Assembly (NCBI GenBank): GCA_000940995.1
Contig: CP005974.1
Coordinates: 3,658,001 to 3,722,000 of the forward strand
Reading direction: 5' to 3'
Origin: Photobacterium gaetbulicola Gung47
GTDB taxonomy: Bacteria; Pseudomonadota; Gammaproteobacteria; Enterobacterales; Vibrionaceae
Length of the DNA stretch: 64,000 nt
In this document: positions 44,581-53,637 of the stretch, piece by piece
Position numbering within the stretch: position 1 is the stretch's first letter
How the letters are laid out: every line of letters begins with the position of its first letter
Position numbers and translations under genes: made by a program
Notes under the pieces: model-generated
Seen by the model: the letters and a program-made list of their open reading frames with translations, nothing else
What the model was told of the DNA's origin: nothing
Databases searched by the model: none

Positions 44581-45551
44581 TGACCAATCCACAAATTTCT
44601 ATCCGCAACCTGTGCGTTGACTACATTACCGATGCCGGTGATGTGCGTGCGGTAAACAACGTCAGCTTCGATATCGGCAAAGGCGAAATCTTTGGGCTGG
44701 CTGGTGAGTCCGGCTGTGGTAAATCCACCGTGGCCTTTTCCCTGATGCGCCTGCACAAGCCGCCTGCATTTATCACCGGCGGTGAGGTTATCTTCGACGG
44801 CCACGGTGACATCCTGAAGTTCAATGACATGCAGATGTCTGCCTTTCGCTGGAGCGAGATCTCGATGGTCTTCCAAAGTGCGATGAACGCCCTCAACCCG
44901 GTGCTGACACTGGAGGAGCAGTTCTGCGATGTGATCATGCGCCATACCGCCATGACCCGCCAGCAGGCAGTGCGCCGTGCAGAAGGCCTGCTGGAAATCG
45001 TTGATATCCACCCTAGCCGGCTGCGTGACTACCCGCACCAGTTCTCTGGCGGTATGCGCCAGCGTCTGGTGATCGCCATTGCCCTGGCTCTCAATCCAAA
45101 GATGATCATCATGGACGAACCAACAACCGCCCTGGATGTGGTGGTACAGCGCGAGATCCTGCAAAAGATCTACGCCCTGAAGGAAGAATTCGGTTTCTCT
45201 ATCCTGTTCATTACCCATGATCTGTCTTTGATGGTCGAGTTCTCCGATCGTATCGGCATCATGTATTCCGGCGAGCTGGTTGAAGTCGCACCGTCGAAGC
45301 AAATTCTGGAAACCCCGTTCCATCCTTATACCGAAGGGCTGGGCAGTTCATTCCCACCGCTGACCGGACCGAAAACCCGCCTGACAGGGATCCCGGGCAA
45401 CCCGCTCAACTTGCTGGAAGTACCGACCGGGTGCCGGTTCCAGGCCCGCTGCGGCAAAGCCCATGACGCCTGCTTTAGCCAAGCAACCCAGCTTCGCCAG
45501 TTGGAACACGGCCGTTTTAGTAACTGCCACCTATTCCACAAGAGCAGTTAA
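44580..45551 (+). CDS. chitin-oligosaccharide ABC transporter ATPase 1
   Basis: 323 residues, DppD/OppD-type ATPase. Walker A GESGCGKST (about 45), signature FSGGMRQR, Walker B PKMIIMDEPTTALD, and the switch His in LFITHDLSLM. The C-terminal oligopeptide-transporter extension has the conserved cysteine pattern GCRFQARCGKAHDAC, a motif that binds an Fe-S cluster in DppD. It overlaps the preceding permease by one base. It provides energy for uptake as a heterodimer with the next ATPase. Confidence 0.93.
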   Translation: MTNPQISIRNLCVDYITDAGDVRAVNNVSFDIGKGEIFGLAGESGCGKSTVAFSLMRLHKPPAFITGGEVIFDGHGDILKFNDMQMSAFRWSEISMVFQSAMNALNPVLTLEEQFCDVIMRHTAMTRQQAVRRAEGLLEIVDIHPSRLRDYPHQFSGGMRQRLVIAIALALNPKMIIMDEPTTALDVVVQREILQKIYALKEEFGFSILFITHDLSLMVEFSDRIGIMYSGELVEVAPSKQILETPFHPYTEGLGSSFPPLTGPKTRLTGIPGNPLNLLEVPTGCRFQARCGKAHDACFSQATQLRQLEHGRFSNCHLFHKSS

Positions 45552-45573
45552 GGATTAAGTAATAGGAAGCATT

Positions 45574-46569
45574 ATGAGCAAGCCAACCGGACAACCAATT
45601 ATTGAAGGGAAGAACCTAGTCAAGGACTTCCCGGTCAACAGCAACTCGCTGAAGAAATCCATGATGCGCGCTATCAACGACGTGTCATTCAAGATGTACA
45701 AAAGCCGCGGCCTCTCCGTCGTCGGCGAATCCGGCTCGGGCAAATCGACCACGGCCAAAATGATAGCCAAAATGTATGCCCCGACAGCCGGCAAGATTGA
45801 ATACTACGGGCGCGATATTGCCACCATTGAGAAAAAAGCCGATCTGATGCAATACCGCCAGGGAATCCAGATGGTATGGCAAGACCCGTTCGGCTCGTTG
45901 AACCCGACCCATACCATTTTCCACCATGTTGCCCGCCCGCTGCTGATCCACAACAAGGTGAGCAAGGGCAACAAGAAGGAGCTGGAAGAGAAGGTCTACG
46001 ATTTGCTCGAACAGGTTGGTCTGATCCCGCCGAAAGAAACTGCGGCCAAGTACCCACACCAGCTTTCTGGCGGCCAGCGCCAGCGCGTGAACCTGGCCAG
46101 AAACATTGCCGTCGGTGCCGAGGTGGTCCTGGCCGACGAGCCCACGTCGATGCTTGATGTGTCGATCCGGGCCGGGGTCCTCAACCTGATGGAAGAGATG
46201 AAGTTCGAGCGCGAGATGGCGCTGCTTTACATCACCCACGATATCGCAACTGCGCGCTACATTGCTGAAGATCTGGCGGTGATGTACGTCGGCCACATGG
46301 TCGAATGGGGGGACACCGAGGAGATCATCCACGATCCCCAGCACCCATATACCCAGCTGCTGGTATCGGCGGTGCCGGATCCGAAGAAGTCGATCCACGA
46401 GAAGCTCAAGGGGAACAAAGGGGAGATCCCGCTCTGGACACCAGAGAGCCTGGGCTGTCCATTTGCCGGTCGCTGTACCCACGCCACTGACAGGTGCCGC
46501 CAGCAACTGCCGGGAGTTACCCAGCTCTCCGACAACCATTTCGTGCGTTGTTACCTGTACGAGAATTAA
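45574..46569 (+). CDS. chitin-oligosaccharide ABC transporter ATPase 2
   Basis: 331 residues, DppF/OppF-type ATPase, partner of the preceding one. Walker A GESGSGKSTTAK, signature LSGGQRQRVNLARN, Walker B EVVLADEPTSMLDVS and switch His in LYITHDIATARY. The C-terminal cysteine motif GCPFAGRCTHATDRC is present. The 22-base gap holds AATAGGAAGC as ribosome binding site. It completes the five-component transporter. Confidence 0.93.
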   Translation: MSKPTGQPIIEGKNLVKDFPVNSNSLKKSMMRAINDVSFKMYKSRGLSVVGESGSGKSTTAKMIAKMYAPTAGKIEYYGRDIATIEKKADLMQYRQGIQMVWQDPFGSLNPTHTIFHHVARPLLIHNKVSKGNKKELEEKVYDLLEQVGLIPPKETAAKYPHQLSGGQRQRVNLARNIAVGAEVVLADEPTSMLDVSIRAGVLNLMEEMKFEREMALLYITHDIATARYIAEDLAVMYVGHMVEWGDTEEIIHDPQHPYTQLLVSAVPDPKKSIHEKLKGNKGEIPLWTPESLGCPFAGRCTHATDRCRQQLPGVTQLSDNHFVRCYLYEN

Positions 46570-46579
46570 CGGAGGGATC

Positions 46580-48313
46580 ATGCAGCTGTTAATCAATCAC
46601 TTAGGCTATGAGCAATTTGGCCACAAGCAAGCAGTCGTCCAAACGGCCTCGGTCATTGACACTCAATATGCCGAGCTACTGTGCGCCAACAGCCACCAGC
46701 CAATTATGCAGCTGCCTCTTGTGGCCTGTGGTCCGGTCGATCAATGGCATACAGGACTCACCTACACGATCGACTTTTCCGCACTCAGCAAGTGCGGGGA
46801 CTACCTGATGCGTGTTGGTGAAATCCTGTCGGAGCCATTTGCCATCGCCGAGGGGCTATTGATGACGCGCACTTTCAGCGATGTCCTGCACTATTTTAAA
46901 TCCCAGCGCTGCGGCGGTAAGTTTGACCTTGCGGATCAAGCTATACCGCTACTTGGCACCGATACCCGAGTTGATGTCCGCGGTGGCTGGTACGACGCAT
47001 CCGGCGACGTCAGCAAGTACCTGAGTCACCTTTCTTTCAGCAACTATTTCAATCCCCAACAGACTCCGATGGTGGTATGGAATATGCTGACAGCATTCGA
47101 AAAGCTGGCCGACGAACAGTCTTTCGCGGCTTTCAGCCGGGTCCGGCTGCTGGAAGAAGCCCTCTATGGAGCTGACTTCCTGCTGAATATGCAATCACCG
47201 CAGGGCTTCTTCTACACCACCGTGTTCGACAAGTGGAGCAAGCAAACCGATCAGCGTGAGATCTGCAGCTACGCCCACCAGAGTGGCGACAAGTCTGACG
47301 ATTTCCAAGCGGGCTTCCGTCAGGGCGGGGGCGTAACTATTGCCGCCTTGGCTGCGGCTAGCCGGGTCTTGCGTAGTTCTTCGGCACGACACATAGGCTA
47401 CCCGGCAATAAACAGCGATGCCTATCTGAAGGCTGCCGTACAAGGCTACTGGCACCTGATCGAGCACAACACCCAATACCTCAATGACGGTACCGAGAAC
47501 ATTATCGATGAATACTGTGCGCTGCTGGCTGGCGTAGAATTATTCCGTGCCATCGGCGATGATGACTTCTTAATCCAGGCCCGTCACTGGGCCGACAGGC
47601 TGGCCAAGCGGCAATGTTGTGACGAGCAGCAACAACATTTTTGGTCTGCTAACCACGATGGCAGCCGGCCTTACTTTCATGCAGCCGAAGCCGGCTTGCC
47701 GGTGATCAGCCTGCTCCAGTACCTCGCCATCGAACCCGACTCAGAGCGCAGGCAACGACTGGGACAGGTTATCGCCAATGCTGTCGCGTTCGAACTCGAT
47801 ATTACCCATGGCGTGGCCAACCCGTTTGGCTACCCGCGCCAGTACACCAAACCTCTGAACGGCCAGAAAGCAGCCACATTTTTCATTCCCCACCAGAACG
47901 AAACCGGCTACTGGTGGCAGGGAGAAAATGCCCGCTTGGCCTCGCTTGCCAGTATGGCATTCCTTGCCGCGGGTATACCAAGCTGCCAGCCCCTGCGCCC
48001 CCAGCTCAAAGCCTATGGCCAACGCTTGCTCGATTGGCAGCTGGGACTGAACCCATTTGATATCTCGATGCTTGATGGCCACGGCCACAATAATCCGGAC
48101 TACCTGCCAGAGCTCGGTTTTTTCAATGCGAGAGGCGGTATCTGCAACGGTATTACCTCTGGGGTCGACAACGAGCATGACATAGCCTTTAACCCGCCCC
48201 CTCACCATCAGGATATGTTGCAGAACTGGCGCTGGGGGGAGCAATGGATCCCCCATGCCGCATGGTATTTATTGGCTGTAACGCTGCAATTCAAGGAGCG
48301 ACACGATGACTGA
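46580..48313 (+). CDS. GH9 family exo-beta-glucosaminidase-like enzyme
   Basis: 577 residues from the ATG at 46580 with GGAGGG upstream; the frame opens earlier inside the ATPase gene. N-terminal immunoglobulin-like domain (about 1-85, LINHLGYEQFGHKQAVVQ) is followed by the (alpha/alpha)6 GH9 domain with the catalytic block VRGGWYDASGDVSKYLS and the C-terminal GVDNEHDIAFNPPPHHQD. No signal peptide, so it acts in the cytoplasm. It was named endoglucanase-like in early genomes, but the Photobacterium profundum orthologue was shown to be an exo-beta-D-glucosaminidase. Its place in the operon suggests that it handles partly deacetylated chitin oligomers. Confidence 0.88.
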   Translation: MQLLINHLGYEQFGHKQAVVQTASVIDTQYAELLCANSHQPIMQLPLVACGPVDQWHTGLTYTIDFSALSKCGDYLMRVGEILSEPFAIAEGLLMTRTFSDVLHYFKSQRCGGKFDLADQAIPLLGTDTRVDVRGGWYDASGDVSKYLSHLSFSNYFNPQQTPMVVWNMLTAFEKLADEQSFAAFSRVRLLEEALYGADFLLNMQSPQGFFYTTVFDKWSKQTDQREICSYAHQSGDKSDDFQAGFRQGGGVTIAALAAASRVLRSSSARHIGYPAINSDAYLKAAVQGYWHLIEHNTQYLNDGTENIIDEYCALLAGVELFRAIGDDDFLIQARHWADRLAKRQCCDEQQQHFWSANHDGSRPYFHAAEAGLPVISLLQYLAIEPDSERRQRLGQVIANAVAFELDITHGVANPFGYPRQYTKPLNGQKAATFFIPHQNETGYWWQGENARLASLASMAFLAAGIPSCQPLRPQLKAYGQRLLDWQLGLNPFDISMLDGHGHNNPDYLPELGFFNARGGICNGITSGVDNEHDIAFNPPPHHQDMLQNWRWGEQWIPHAAWYLLAVTLQFKERHDD

Positions 48314-49193
48314 TCCTATTCGCTATTACGTCGGGGTCGACGGGGGCGGCACATCCTGCCGCGCCCGGATCACCGACCATAACGGGCACTGCCTGGGGGA
48401 AGCCAAAACCGGCAGCGCCAATATCTTGCTGGGCGCTGATGTTGCCATGGCATCGATCATCGATGCCATTGCGACCGCAGCCGCCGCCGCGGGCCTTACC
48501 GAGGACTGCTACCCGGCAATGTCTGTTGGCCTGGCCTTGGCGGGCGCCGAGCAGCGCTCGGCATGGTATGAGTTTATGGCCCAGCCACACCCGTTTGGGG
48601 CTGTCACCCTAAACACCGATGCCTACGGGGCTTGCCTTGGTGCCTGGGGCGGTAACGACGGGGCAATTTTGATCGCAGGTACGGGATCGTGCGGGATCTT
48701 GATCAAAGACGCCAAGCAGCACGTGGTTGGCGGACGCGAGTTCCCGATCTCCGATCAGGGCGGTGGTGCCGTCATGGGACTTCGCCTCATCCAGCAAACC
48801 CTGCTGGCCCATGATGGGATCCGTCCCATGACAGCATTGGCTGAACATGTCCTTGACCACTTCAACCGGGATATTGATGCCATCGTGAGCTGGTCTAAAA
48901 CTGCCCGCCCCTGTGATTACGGCCAGTTCTCTCCTGCTATTTTTGCAGCAGCCTACCGGGGTGATGCACTGGGGATCGAGCTGCTCAACCAGACGGCAGC
49001 GGACATAGAAATGTGGATGAAAGCCCTAATCCATCGTGGAGCCGACAAAATCTGCTTGATGGGTAGTATTGCCGAGCGGATTAAGCCCTGGCTGATCCCG
49101 CCTTTACAACAGCGCGTCGCCACGCCATTGGGTGACGCGATGGATGGTGCGCTGGCTATGGCCCGCGGTTGCCACAACCTTTACCCTTTGTGA
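48306..49193 (+). CDS. glucosamine/N-acetylglucosamine kinase (BadF/BadG family)
   Basis: 295 residues, ASKHA-fold kinase. Phosphate-1 motif YVGVDGGGTSCRARI (about 7-21), phosphate-2 region ILIAGTGSCGILI and adenosine region KICLMGSIAERIKPWL. The V. cholerae orthologue was described as a glucosamine-specific kinase (GspK), giving glucosamine-6-phosphate; other family members take GlcNAc. It starts 8 bases inside the end of the GH9 gene, so the two are coupled, which fits: the GH9 enzyme releases glucosamine and this kinase traps it. Substrate preference is inferred from the family and neighbour. Confidence 0.88.
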   Translation: MTDPIRYYVGVDGGGTSCRARITDHNGHCLGEAKTGSANILLGADVAMASIIDAIATAAAAAGLTEDCYPAMSVGLALAGAEQRSAWYEFMAQPHPFGAVTLNTDAYGACLGAWGGNDGAILIAGTGSCGILIKDAKQHVVGGREFPISDQGGGAVMGLRLIQQTLLAHDGIRPMTALAEHVLDHFNRDIDAIVSWSKTARPCDYGQFSPAIFAAAYRGDALGIELLNQTAADIEMWMKALIHRGADKICLMGSIAERIKPWLIPPLQQRVATPLGDAMDGALAMARGCHNLYPL

Positions 49194-49200
49194 GGTAGCT

Positions 49201-51135
49201 ATGAGCTTTCGTCTCGATTTTGTCGTCATCGACCAGCAGCCGGATCAATCCCGGCTCGCGCTGACGCTTCACAACTTATCAGACCGGCCGCTATGTCTGT
49301 GGTCACTGCATTTCACACTGGGGCGTTGGATCAACCATACCAGCTTGACCCACGGCAAGCTTGAACAAGTAGGAAGTTACTGCACGTTAACCCCGAGCCA
49401 CCATGAAGAACTAAAACCCAATGGCCACTTCTACACCGAGTTCACCATCGGGACCAAGCCGTTTACGCTACTGGATGATGGGATCATTGATGCATTCATT
49501 TGCAGCAACGAGGGCCACGCGCCTTTAATCACCCCTCAGCCAGTAGAGATCACCGCCTTCGGCTTGCAGCAGCCTCATCGCGACCGCCACAGTACGCCGC
49601 TTGAACCGGCGGCGGCAATCTGCCTTGTCCCAGCGCCCCAACAGCTCACCCCCCTGGCAGGCGAGTTTACACTCACTCCCCTCTCGGCCATCTCACTGGG
49701 TACCCCGCTGGCTGAAGGTTGCTGCCGCTGGTTGCAGGTAGAGCTCAAGCACCAACTTAACGAACCGATAAACGTTCATCCGCAGGGCAATATTCACTAC
49801 CAATACCGGGAGCAGTTGGCTGAGGGCGCCTACCAACTACTGGTGGAGCAAGATGATATCTGGTTGCTGGCCAGCTCTAAGGCCGGCTTCTGCCATGCCA
49901 CCTCATCCTTGCTGCAGCTATTACCCCCGCAGCCCAATCACCGGGCAGAGACGGCTCGCCGCCTACCCATGGTTGAGATCAGCGATGCACCGCACTTTGG
50001 CCACCGCGGCATGATGCTGGACTGTGCCCGCCACTTCCATCCAGTGGCGCGGATCAAGTTCTTGCTCAACCAGCTGGCACGGTACAAATTCAACGTTTTC
50101 CACTGGCACCTTACCGATGACGAAGGCTGGCGCGTAGAGATAGATGCCTACCCGGAGCTGACACGCATTGGTGCCTGGCGCGGCCCCAACGAGCCAATCC
50201 AACCACAATTTACCTCCATCAGCCACCGTTACGGCGGCTATTACACCAAGCAGGATATCCGCGACATCATCGACTATGCCGCGGATCGCGGGATCATGGT
50301 GATCCCGGAGATTGATATCCCGGGACATTGCCGAGCGGCGATAAAATCACTGCCCGAGTTGCTTGTGGATCCACAGGACAGTTCGGTTTATCGCAGTATT
50401 CAAGGGTACAACGACAACATCTTGTCACCCGCATTACAGGGAACTTATACCTTCCTCACCAAGGTGCTCGATGAAATCTGCGCGCTTTTCCCCGCGCCTT
50501 ATGTCCATATCGGAGCCGATGAAGTACCCACAGGAGTCTGGACCGATAGTCCTGCCTGCCGGGCTTTGATGGACGAACATGGCTATGCCGATCCCATGGA
50601 GCTTCAGGGCCACCTCTTGCGCTTTGCCGAGCATCATCTCAACAGCAAAGGCAAGCGCATGATGGGCTGGGAAGAAGCGACCCACGGCGACAAGGTCAGC
50701 AAGGACACCATTATTTTCTCCTGGTTGAACGAGCAAGCCGGACTCTCCGCAGCCCAAGCGGGGTATGACGTTGTGATGCAACCCGGCCAAAGTACTTACC
50801 TCGATATGGCCCAAGGCGACTCTGCCGACGAGGCGGGGGTCGACTGGGCAGGCAAGCTTGTCCTGGAGCAGGTATACCAATACCAGCCCTTTGCCGATTT
50901 GCCGACCTCAGATCCCGCCCACCAACGTATCAGAGGCATCCAGTGCGCCCTCTGGTGCGAGCTGATCAATAGCCAGAGTCGATTCGAGTACATGATCTAC
51001 CCACGCTTGCTGGCCATCGCCGAGATCGGCTGGACAGCCCCGGAAAAACGCAGCTGGCCAGATTTCACCGCCCGCCTAGCCGGCCAGTTCGCTTATTTAG
51101 ACAAAGTAGGCATCAATTACCGTCGCTGCGAGTAA
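49201..51135 (+). CDS. GH20 beta-N-acetylhexosaminidase, cytoplasmic
   Basis: 644 residues from the ATG at 49201 (GAGGTAG upstream); the open frame starts earlier within the kinase gene. N-terminal CHB_HEX-like carbohydrate-binding and GH20b domains (about 1-270), then the TIM barrel with FNVFHWHLTDDEGWRVEI and the catalytic Asp-Glu pair in YVHIGADEVPTGVW near residue 442. It removes GlcNAc from the non-reducing end of chitin oligomers. No signal peptide is visible, so it works on imported sugars, in line with the transporter genes. Confidence 0.92.
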   Translation: MSFRLDFVVIDQQPDQSRLALTLHNLSDRPLCLWSLHFTLGRWINHTSLTHGKLEQVGSYCTLTPSHHEELKPNGHFYTEFTIGTKPFTLLDDGIIDAFICSNEGHAPLITPQPVEITAFGLQQPHRDRHSTPLEPAAAICLVPAPQQLTPLAGEFTLTPLSAISLGTPLAEGCCRWLQVELKHQLNEPINVHPQGNIHYQYREQLAEGAYQLLVEQDDIWLLASSKAGFCHATSSLLQLLPPQPNHRAETARRLPMVEISDAPHFGHRGMMLDCARHFHPVARIKFLLNQLARYKFNVFHWHLTDDEGWRVEIDAYPELTRIGAWRGPNEPIQPQFTSISHRYGGYYTKQDIRDIIDYAADRGIMVIPEIDIPGHCRAAIKSLPELLVDPQDSSVYRSIQGYNDNILSPALQGTYTFLTKVLDEICALFPAPYVHIGADEVPTGVWTDSPACRALMDEHGYADPMELQGHLLRFAEHHLNSKGKRMMGWEEATHGDKVSKDTIIFSWLNEQAGLSAAQAGYDVVMQPGQSTYLDMAQGDSADEAGVDWAGKLVLEQVYQYQPFADLPTSDPAHQRIRGIQCALWCELINSQSRFEYMIYPRLLAIAEIGWTAPEKRSWPDFTARLAGQFAYLDKVGINYRRCE

Positions 51136-51174
51136 GGCGCAGGACAACGATTACAATAAAAGGATTGAAACACC

Positions 51175-53580
51175 ATGAAATACGGTTTTTTTGATAACGA
51201 CAATAGAGAGTATGTGATCACTCGTCCTGACGTCCCCGCGCCTTGGACCAACTACTTGGGAACAGAAAAATTTTGTACCGTTATCTCGCACAACGCGGGA
51301 GGGTACTCTTTCTATAACTCACCAGAGTACAATCGGGTGACCAAATTCCGCCCGAACGCAACCTTCGACCGCCCTGGCCACTATGTCTACCTGCGCGACG
51401 ACGAAACAGGCGACTACTGGTCTATATCATGGCAGCCAGTGGCCAAAAACCTGGATGAAGCCAACTACGAAATCCGCCATGGTCTGTCTTACTCCAAGTT
51501 CAAGTGTGAATACGGCGGTATCACCGCAACCAAAACCCTCTTTGTTCCCAAAGGTGAAGATGCCGAGGTATGGGATGTGGTTATCAAAAACACCACTGAT
51601 AAACCACGCACCATCAGTGCCTTCTCATTTGTTGAGTTCTCGTTCAGCCATATCCAGTCTGATAACCAAAACCACCAGATGTCACTGTACTCTGCCGGTA
51701 CGGAATACAATGATGGCGTGATCGAATACGATCTCTACTACAACACTAATAACTTTGAAGGCTTCTACTTTCTGGCCTCAACGTTCTCGCCTGACAGTTA
51801 CGATGGCCAGCGTGACAGCTTCCTCGGCCTGTACCGTGACGAAGCCAACCCGATTGCCGTTGAAAAAGGCCAGTGTTCAAACTCAGCCCAGACCTGTTAC
51901 AACCATTGTGGCTCTCTGCACAAGCAGTTCACCATTCAACCGGGTGAAGAAGTCCGCTTTGCTTACATCCTCGGTATCGGCAAGGGCAATGGCGAACGCT
52001 TGAGGGCCAAATACCAGAACCCTGAGGAAATCGATGCAGCTTTCGCAGGGATCAAAGCCCACTGGGATGAGCGTTGCGCCAAATTCCAAGTCAAGTCTCC
52101 CAATGAAGGGCTCGACACCATGATCAATGCCTGGACCCTGTATCAGGCCGAAACGTGTGTGGTCTGGTCGCGCTTCGCCTCCTTCATTGAGGTCGGCGGT
52201 CGCACCGGGCTGGGCTACCGCGATACCGCCCAGGACGCCATTTCCGTGCCGCACTCCAACGCCGCCATGACCCGTAAGCGCCTGGTCGACCTGCTACGTG
52301 GCCAGGTAAAAGCCGGTTATGGATTGCACTTGTTCGATCCTGATTGGTTCGATCCGGAAAAAGCCGATGTTAAACCCTCCAAGTCGCCAACGGTTGTTCC
52401 TACCCCGAGTGACGAAGATAAGATCCACGGTATCGAAGACACCTGCTCGGACGATCACCTCTGGCTGATCCCGACTATCTGTAAGTACGTGATGGAAACC
52501 GGTGAAGAGCACTTCTTTGATGAAGTGATCCCCTATGCCGACGGCGGCGACGCAACCGTATACGAGCACATGAAAGCGGCGCTGGACTTCTCTGCTGAAT
52601 ATGTGGGGCAGACGGGGATCTGTAAGGGCTTGCGTGCCGACTGGAATGACTGCTTGAACCTGGGCGGCGGCGAGTCTGCCATGGTGTCCTTCCTTCACTT
52701 CTGGGCGCTACAGGAATTCATCGAACTGGCCAAGTATCTTGGCAATAATGAGGATGTGGCCAAATACACAGAAATGGCAGCCAATGTCCGAGAAGCCTGT
52801 GAGAAACACCTATGGGACGAGGAAGGCGGCTGGTATATCCGCGGCCTAACCAAAAACGGCGACAAGATCGGTACCGCCCAGCAAACGGAGGGGCGCATCC
52901 ACCTTGAATCCAACACCCTTGCGGTTCTGTCAGGCCTGGCATCCCAAGAGCGCGGCGAGCAAGCCATGGATGCCGTCGACGAAAACCTATTCTCGGAATA
53001 CGGCTTGCACCTGAATGCCCCATCGTTTGCCACACCAAATGATGACATCGGCTTTGTTACCCGCGTTTACCAGGGAGTAAAAGAGAATGGTGCCATCTTC
53101 TCCCACCCCAATCCTTGGGCCTGGGTAGCGGAAGCCAAGCTCGGCCGAGGCGATCAGGCAATGAAGTTCTACGATGCCCTGAACCCTTACAACCAAAATG
53201 ACATCATCGAAAAGCGCATTGCCGAACCTTATTCGTACGTTCAGTTCATCATGGGACGCGACCATCAAGACCATGGCCGGGCTAACCACCCATGGCTGAC
53301 AGGTACCTCTGGCTGGGCCTATTTTGCTGTCACCAACTTCATTTTGGGCGTACAGACTGGTTTTGCGGGTCTGACGGTAAACCCTTGTATTCCGACCCAT
53401 TGGCCGGGCTTTGAGGTCACTCGTCAGTGGCGCGGTGCAACATATCAGATCAAAGTGGAAAACCCGAACGGCGTCAGCAAAGGCATTCGTTCAATTAGCC
53501 TCAATGGCGAATTGATTGAAGGGGCCATTCCGGTGCAGCCAGCTGGCAGCACCAATACCGTGACCGTTGTTATGGGCTAA
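51175..53580 (+). CDS. chbP: N,N'-diacetylchitobiose phosphorylase
   Basis: 801 residues, GH94. It splits (GlcNAc)2 with phosphate to GlcNAc-1-phosphate and GlcNAc, saving one ATP compared with hydrolysis. The catalytic acid falls at Asp492 (GLRADWNDCLNL), the same number as in the well-studied Vibrio proteolyticus enzyme. The N-terminal GH36-type beta-sandwich begins MKYGFFDNDNREYVITRPD, also family-typical. AAAGGA precedes the start. The GlcNAc-1-phosphate product is passed to the mutase encoded next. Confidence 0.97.
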   Translation: MKYGFFDNDNREYVITRPDVPAPWTNYLGTEKFCTVISHNAGGYSFYNSPEYNRVTKFRPNATFDRPGHYVYLRDDETGDYWSISWQPVAKNLDEANYEIRHGLSYSKFKCEYGGITATKTLFVPKGEDAEVWDVVIKNTTDKPRTISAFSFVEFSFSHIQSDNQNHQMSLYSAGTEYNDGVIEYDLYYNTNNFEGFYFLASTFSPDSYDGQRDSFLGLYRDEANPIAVEKGQCSNSAQTCYNHCGSLHKQFTIQPGEEVRFAYILGIGKGNGERLRAKYQNPEEIDAAFAGIKAHWDERCAKFQVKSPNEGLDTMINAWTLYQAETCVVWSRFASFIEVGGRTGLGYRDTAQDAISVPHSNAAMTRKRLVDLLRGQVKAGYGLHLFDPDWFDPEKADVKPSKSPTVVPTPSDEDKIHGIEDTCSDDHLWLIPTICKYVMETGEEHFFDEVIPYADGGDATVYEHMKAALDFSAEYVGQTGICKGLRADWNDCLNLGGGESAMVSFLHFWALQEFIELAKYLGNNEDVAKYTEMAANVREACEKHLWDEEGGWYIRGLTKNGDKIGTAQQTEGRIHLESNTLAVLSGLASQERGEQAMDAVDENLFSEYGLHLNAPSFATPNDDIGFVTRVYQGVKENGAIFSHPNPWAWVAEAKLGRGDQAMKFYDALNPYNQNDIIEKRIAEPYSYVQFIMGRDHQDHGRANHPWLTGTSGWAYFAVTNFILGVQTGFAGLTVNPCIPTHWPGFEVTRQWRGATYQIKVENPNGVSKGIRSISLNGELIEGAIPVQPAGSTNTVTVVMG

Positions 53581-53588
53581 CACATCTT

Positions 53589-53607
53589 GGGGCGCCAGTT
53601 GCGCCCC
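53589..53607 (+). promoter_or_regulatory. intercistronic stem-loop between chbP and the mutase gene
   Basis: Perfect 7-bp GC-rich stem GGGGCGC / GCGCCCC with CAGTT loop and no T tract, immediately after the chbP stop. It is likely an mRNA-stabilising element rather than a terminator. Confidence 0.5.
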
Positions 53608-53637
53608 ATCTATCTACGAGAGAATAGGAGTTCCACT

